This document shows positions 38,376 through 64,000 of a stretch of 64,000 nt of DNA, piece by piece. Each line of letters opens with the position of its first letter. Positions within the stretch are counted from its first letter, which is position 1. A program made the translations under genes and the position numbers. A model generated the notes under the pieces. The model saw only the letters and a list, made by a program, of their open reading frames with translations, ran no database searches and was not told where the DNA came from. Source of the stretch: Trogon surrucura (Eukaryota; Chordata; Aves; Trogoniformes; Trogonidae). The stretch lies in contig CM036618.1 of NCBI GenBank assembly GCA_020746105.1, positions 124,195,191-124,259,190 on the forward strand. Reading direction: 5' to 3'.

Positions 38376-39460
38376 AGCTTGCGAGATCAAAGTCCTTTTC
38401 GGGCAATAAAAATCAACCAACAAGGAAACACAATTTTTTGTGTTACAGCACACATAACAGAGTCTATTTTTATTTTAATATTCAACACAGAGACAAGAAC
38501 AAATAAACTAGCAAAATGTCCTTTCAATCTCATAATGATGGCAGAGTATCTTCTCACAACTCTGTTCTGCAAGGAATAAATAAATACAGAATTCCTGCTC
38601 CAAGATCAGGAGTCACTATCTGATGCAACAAAAGCAGGTGCCTCTGAAGTGGGCCTAGTGTTTTAGAGATAGTATTCATCGAAAATAGGTTTAGCAGGCA
38701 GTTCAAACATTTTACTTCATTGAAGTTTCCTCAAAACAAACATACACACACTAAAAGCTTATGGAGAACTTCCAAAGACTACAAATGATACAGCTAATCA
38801 CACAGTTTATTTCAATCATTTGGAGGTAAATATACCTTTAATTCAAAGGAGCAACCGATTACACAGTAAGGAAGCTGCTGCCAGACCAAGGTCTTCTCCT
38901 GTTTGTGCGAGCGTGTTTTGTCACCATGGCTACTGAAGTAATTACTGCGGTTTGAATGAAAATGCAAAATACAATAAAATTGCACATAATAACTAACAAT
39001 AAAATTATCATTGTGCTTTCCTAGGCTTAAATAATTGAAATGGAAATGAGGGAGCCATTCAGGGACAAGGGATTAATAATATATTAAAAGAAGCTCAATC
39101 ACAGGCACCATCTCTTTTGAGCAAAGGCCACCTCCAGCCATGATTACGTATTCAATGACATTATCACTACAGTCAGTCTCAGGCAGTTATTTTTCCTCTC
39201 CTGCCTGATTGTTCCCTGTGTCCATGACAGCCAGGCCTCAGCAAGTTTATGTGGCAAAATACAGAACACAGATCTGTGCACAAACTACCTCTCAGGAAGA
39301 AGAAAAAGGAATTTTCCTGATCTTACGCACAGAGCAGCATCCCACACCTTTGTGCTATCACAGCCAGGCCAGAGACTACATGACCTGACGTCTGCACCAA
39401 AAAGCTCTTCTAGCAAACAATCATCTTGACCACTGGAAACATTTATGTGCTGGAATCTTC

Positions 39461-39955
39461 ATAGAATCATAGAACAGTTTCAGCTGGAAGAGACTTTGAA
39501 GATCATCGAGTCCAGCTGTTGTCCCAGCTCTATCAACCTACTAAACGATGTCCCCCAACGCAACATCTAGTCGTCTCTTAAACACTTCCAGAGACGGTGA
39601 CTCAACCACCTCCCTGGGCAGCCTGTTCCAATGTCTGACAACCCTTTCAGTAAAGAAATTCTCCCTGGTATCTAACCTGAACCTCCCCTGGTGCAATTTA
39701 AATCCATTTTCCCTCATCCTATCACTCTCCACTAGGGCGAACAGACCAACCCCCACTTGTCTACAACCTCCCTTTAGGTAATTGTAGAGAGCAATGAGGT
39801 GTCCCCTCAATCTCCTCTTCTCTAGGCTAAACAGCCCCAGATCCCTCAGCCTTTTCTCACACGACTTGTGTTCTAAGCCCTTTACTAGCTTGGCAGCCCA
39901 ACTCTGTACCCTCTCCAGCACCTCGATGTCCCTCTTGTAGTGAGGGGCCCAAAAA
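39461..39955 (-). mobile_element. CR1 LINE fragment in the intergenic region
   Basis: The minus strand reads [18 protein letters not shown], then [18 protein letters not shown], and ends with the CR1 tail (catagaatcatagaacag on the plus strand). It is the same segment of ORF2 as the copy at 10.3-11.0 kb but diverged from it, so it is a separate insertion, possibly another CR1 subfamily. Confidence 0.92.
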
Positions 39956-41636
39956 GATCTACTTTTGGATATTCCAAATCACAGTGAAGGTAAAAGCAAC
40001 TTCAATGCTTTCTGGGACCTCTGTCGGCAAGAGGCAACGTAGAGATCTGGAAGCTCAGTGATATGAAGCGACAAGACCCAAGGGGATAGAACTCCACAAA
40101 GATGTCCCCTGTTATCTATGGGGACACGGCCTAGAAGCGTAGAATGAAAAGTGCTGCTTGGACATGGTGTATCGCTGTTGTCCACTCTTTACACTTGCTG
40201 AGCATGCAGGGAACAATGGCAAACAGCAGGAAACATGCTGCTCCCACACCAGACTGACAAGCAACGGGCACCTACTGAAGGCTGGGGGGTGCACAACCCT
40301 CCCCCCAAATTGAGGATGCTGCCCACTTGCCACCACCCCTATCAAATTTGCATTCAAAGCCCTTGTGATTCCCACAGTAGAGGAGCTCATGCAGTCCTGT
40401 GCAAGTTTCTGTCAGCTGCTGTAGCCTTCAGGCTGGCTGATAGTTCCATCAACCTCCACCACGCTGATTCTCAAAGACAGGACGAGACAGTAACCTTGGG
40501 GATGCAGCCACTCTGTGCTATCACTCAGCCTCAAGCCTAGAAAAGCCTTTGGCTTATTTATAGATATGGCCAATAGGGGAATTCAACAGTAAATCTATTC
40601 CTGTAGAAAGATAAATTTAATGTGAGTGCAGCCTTCTTTACTTCCTAACTATTAAGAAATGGAGGGAAAAAAAAACCTCATGAGAGTGATGCAGTTGACA
40701 CAGATTAGATTTCACCAAGAAGAGCTGCAGGAGGAATGTCTCTACTGCTCTTTTAGATATCACTAAGAACTAAGGTTTTACATTTACCTGGAGTGGAGAG
40801 GGAGGTACCTAGACAGAAGCAGGGAACTTCACCCAATTGCTCAAACAAGCATCTGATGCAGAGGAGCAGTTTCCCAACACATCACAGTAAGCCCATATAC
40901 TCAACAAGAACAGGAAACAATGTTGTTGTTTTAAAAAAATTGATTCCCTTCGGGCAAATTGTCCTCTCAGTCACATCAAATATGCCCAGGCTATTCATAG
41001 TTCTATATTTACAGACTGGGGCAACCCTATGTCCACATCTCTCCTAACACGTCGTCGTTTTCCCTTGGAGTCATCACCGAATTTAAAATTCTGGCCCTTT
41101 CTCCGAAATTTCTGGCCATCAAGCAAACAGGCAGAGCTCCACAGCGCAGCAACTTAAACACACGTGACAGGAGGACGCACACTGTAGCCTTCCCACGATA
41201 CCAACTGCACACATACAGGACATCCACATGGCAATTTCTAGAAACAGAATCATGGAAACTAACCTGTTCATAGATTTTACAGACTTTCTAAAGGGTACGA
41301 TCACTACTGCGGCAGTGGAAGGCAGAGTTAAACACATTTTTAACACAGCTTAGTTTGATATTTCGCATAGTTGGGTCATTTGTAGGGCAGCTCACTCATG
41401 AACTTTTAATCCAGCTTCAAAACTCATTGCAGATAAAAATTATTTTACATTCTCGTAGATTTGGAGTAGCGCTGCATTCAACAACCTCCTGTTCTTGGCA
41501 GATAAAAAGCCTGTACCGCGATGCTGCAATTTAATCACAAATACACATGCATGACTGAGACCATCAAACAACATTTATGCACTTAGTTCTTACGAGTATC
41601 TACAAAAAACTCACAGGCTTCTTAAATCAATAACAT

Positions 41637-43611
41637 TTATTTCCATTAAAACAAGACAAAATTTTCAAAATCAATACAAGATAAAAATTCAAGGTGGTTG
41701 GCAAGGGGAAAAAAGACTGCACATCATGTACGTTATTTTCATATGCTCAAAAATATTTTTTAATAAAATGATACTGGCACGTAGAACTGGCACTTTCTCA
41801 CAGAACAAAACTGGCAGAATTTTCCCTTCTCTTCTGGTCAGTAACTCTATGAAAACTAAATACACCTACATGCAGCCTGCAACTTTCATAGCAAAATTTA
41901 CCACGAGAATTCAGAACAATCCTCTATCAGAAGTCACAAGATTGTAGCAAAACACTTATTCTACTGCATTTTCCTACCCGGTGGATTTTATAATACTTCT
42001 GCTTTCAACAAACAACAGTTTTCCAACATTTATTGTAACTCCTTAAAACTGCATTACTACTTGCAAACTGGCCTGAGGCATTAATAAAGCCGTATTTTTA
42101 TTTGACACAGATTAACGCATTCCTCTAAAGTTGCCACTCCTGTTCAAAATCAAGGCCATTGAAATTCGCAGTTTTGCCTGTCGGTTTCATTGGGTTCCGA
42201 ATTTGCTACAGCATTGGACAAAACACACAAGAAACAACATTCATTTTTAATTATTTCAATAAAAACCTCCTGCCTTGAAAGCAGCAGTTTCAAGTATTGC
42301 TATCCTAGTCTTCTAGCGCCTACTGAAAACTTTCAGGAAACAAGACAGACGAAAAAAGCCCAAATGGAGAGATGAGTGCATCTAAACAATGATCTCCCTC
42401 TCCTTACCCCAGCCCGCCCTCCCACCCAGGATCTCGCTGACTTAATTCCAAACTCACAATTTATTGTACAGCTGCGGCCTGGAACAAGCTTTCCCTGAGC
42501 GCTCTTTCTACCTGTTTCAAAAAGTCAGAACGTGTTTACTTGAATTCAACCATTATTATTGCCATTTTCTTTGCTAATATGTGACATATTTCCTAGGCAA
42601 GTTACTTCGTTTTGGTAGCCCTGGATTTTACATGTAGACAAACGCGATTTATATTGCTCCAAATACAGAACATGAAAGTGCATCTGACTTCTAAACAGTG
42701 TTATTCAGGCAGCTGTCAGAAAGTAACTAGACCCAAAAGATCTACATGCACAAATCTTCAGAGCATTATGTCTCCGTTGAAAGATGCGGAATTAATGGCG
42801 TATCTGCTCGGAAATTTAGTGGCACAGCATCATTAAGAGACACAACCGCTTTGCAGTCTAAGGTCTGGCTATTGGAGGGGGAACACAACACTGCATTGTG
42901 CAAGAGGAGTTCGAGAAGGAACGGGAATGAGTATTAGTTTCACACACAAGCTAAGCAAATGCTTCACGTGCAAGATGCAGCACTGCATCGTTGTGGCATT
43001 TCTGCCATCTTTGGAGGTCTAGTCTCTACCCGCTACCCACCTTCACATGAACGGGAGTTGTGTGATTTACAGAAGGAAGCCTCAGAACTGCATGAAAATT
43101 TTGCTTCGACTAGTCTAAGTCACAGGTATTGTCACAGACTTTGAATGCAAATCCCCAGAGGACTGACCTGAAACGTACCATTAAATACTACAAGATATAA
43201 ATACACTAGGCGACTTGTGTAAATGCTGCTGACTGTATTCAGAACTCGGTAGTCTTGCTTTTTCCTTTTCGGTATTTCTAGCGTACTAAAAGGCATATTT
43301 ATGTCTCCCCCATAAATAAAGTTAGGCTAATAATTTAATTTTGTCAATTTATAAAATATTTTCTATGCAACTTAACGCAGTAGCCTAAAAAAGCAATCAA
43401 ATTCATATTTAAGAAATAGTATATTTACAATTAAAATAAGTACAGACCTTATTGGATCTGCATTCATTTATCGCACAAAATAATTTACAAGGCTTAAAGT
43501 AATAAATAAGTCACTGGAAAGCTTTCGGAGATATGCATTCTCCATACATCAGAGTGCAGTACAGTTTCAGGAAGCAGTAACGAATTCTGGCTCAAGTTTC
43601 TTCATGAGTCC
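41637..43611 (-). other. Putative SANBR 3' UTR with candidate poly(A) signals
   Basis: The sequence after the SANBR stop is A-T-rich and unique-looking, with no repeat match by eye. Minus-strand AATAAA hexamers occur near 42465, 42102, 42034 and 41642. I cannot tell which is used, so the 3' end is open within this range. Confidence 0.35.
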
Positions 43612-62725
<19,114 letters not shown>

Positions 62726-64000
62726 CTAGAAGAGAAAAGGTTGTTAGCAAGTCTCACTGCACAGGTTGCTAAAGCTTAATCCACATGAATTGCAGCACCC
62801 CACACACTACTACAGGAACTGTTTCCCACAGCATTACAGGCAAGTACTAACGCTTTACTTGACAAAATGTACATATTCATATCTGCACCCTCCAAACCCT
62901 GGGGTGGGGGAAACAGGTGAGAAAAACACACCCAGATGAACTCAACAGCAGCAGGCACTACCTGCCATTCCTTTGTGCTCTCTGTTTCCAGGAGGGATTC
63001 ACACAACAGAGCCCTTAAAAAGGCCTCTCTCAATCTCAGAATGAACAGCTTAAGCTCCAGACAGGGACGTTTTAATTTAAATTTACTTACATGTAAATAC
63101 TCTTGTCTGGTCCCCCTGCTCAACTTTGATCTCCTCTTGCTCTGCCTATTTTTTTTGCATGCTTCTATTATATACGAGCCAACCCATCCAGCTGTGGGCC
63201 ATCAATAACAGTTTGGAGCCAGAAAACACCTGGATGTCTTTTAGCTCTCACCCTGAAGACCTGATTTCTGACTTGTCCTAAGGCACTCATAACTCTTGAT
63301 CGGCTGGGATTCTCAGGGCCAAAAAAAATGGTCCTTCAGCTAAAAGTTCAATACCAGAACAAAGCATGTAAGGACAACATTGAACACCTTAAAAAAAAAA
63401 AAAAAAAAGGCAGTTCTCCTAATTCAAACAAAAGTGTTACATTTCGGTGTGTGTTTGTTTTTTTTTCAAAATGAATTTTATGTATAGCATCAGCAGAAGT
63501 TTGAAATCCTGTTTAAGATGGGAGGAAACCACAGGCATTAATCAAGACTTTCACATTCAAGTAAAGCACAACCAAAAAAACTTGGTAAGGACTCATATTT
63601 GAAAAACGTTTTGGACCTTTTCCGAAGCACCTTAAAGAGATCACATAAATAACAGAACTTAAAAGTCACAGGCAGAATTTTGAGTTACAAAGCAAGGATT
63701 ATAGAGAATTTCAAAGAAAAGACACATTGGTGGTAGCAGATTGAGCTGATTACTAAAAAGTTACTAAAAGTGTAATACACATAGAAGTTTCTTTTGCATC
63801 GCCCTCTTTCAAAAAGTAAAGATGCTTAAAATACCCAAAATAGCATGATTTTCTTTCCAAGTCTAGAAGATATTCCAGCACAATTTTGTTGGTAGAAACA
63901 GAAATCACAACAGCAGCTAACTGTGAGCTTTCACCCTCTTGAAACAGCAGCTGAATGAAACCACCAGAAAAAAACAAAACAAAACAAACCATCAAGATAA
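62726..64000. other. Upstream of SANBR coding start
   Basis: The region probably contains intron before the first coding exon. I see a poly-A run (about 63391-63408) and no convincing exon, CpG-rich promoter or second gene. In human the neighbour on this side is PEX13, but nothing of it is visible here. Confidence 0.5.

Larger units (their letters stand above)
38174..43611. other. Intergenic region between SANBR (upstream) and the cadherin
   Basis: This 5.4 kb separates the SANBR stop from the cadherin start; both genes read leftward. It holds the presumed SANBR 3' UTR (right part), a CR1 copy at 39461-39955 and the presumed cadherin promoter (left end). Short open frames on both strands show no recognisable protein. 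I see nothing resembling C2orf74, AHSA2 or USP34, the next genes in human. Confidence 0.7.

Noticed and set aside
38174..43611. C2orf74, AHSA2 or USP34 homolog in the intergenic region
   Set aside because: Short open frames on either strand gave no recognisable sequence of these proteins.
62776..63123. Minus-strand frame starting MSRGT as an upstream SANBR start
   Set aside because: The shared first residues with the true start look accidental; the frame shows no SANT features and no splice link.

Overview
The window is vertebrate nuclear DNA, most likely from a bird. It carries intron-rich genes with GT/AG splice sites and several 5'-truncated CR1 LINEs, the repeat family typical of sauropsid genomes. 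No bacterial or organellar features are seen. All positions come from splicing the sequence by hand, so exon edges are good to about 1 base. The reading frame was tracked through every junction.

Two genes lie in tandem on the minus strand. The right half (43.6-62.7 kb) holds a complete SANBR (KIAA1841), the SANT- and BTB-domain regulator of antibody class-switch recombination. Its 20 coding exons give 718 codons, the length I recall for the mammalian protein. One acceptor is tandemly duplicated and could add nine residues.

The left part (11-38173) holds 41 coding exons of a very large cadherin. It has a signal peptide, 21 consecutive extracellular cadherin (EC) repeats, a membrane-adjacent domain (MAD) like those of CDH23 and PCDH15, and a transmembrane segment that runs to the window edge. 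About 2346 residues are visible and the cytoplasmic tail lies outside. I cannot match it to a named vertebrate cadherin. EC1 has a PCDH15-like cysteine pair, but 21 repeats fits neither PCDH15 (11) nor CDH23 (27). From memory, the human interval around KIAA1841 (PEX13, KIAA1841, C2orf74, AHSA2, USP34) contains no cadherin, so this looks like a lineage-restricted or mammal-lost tip-link-type cadherin. It is the most interesting object here.

The 5.4 kb between the genes holds the SANBR 3' UTR, one CR1 copy and the presumed cadherin promoter. The rest is intron, CR1 debris and simple repeats. I see no tRNA, rRNA or CRISPR array. The two genes have no obvious functional link beyond adjacency and shared orientation.
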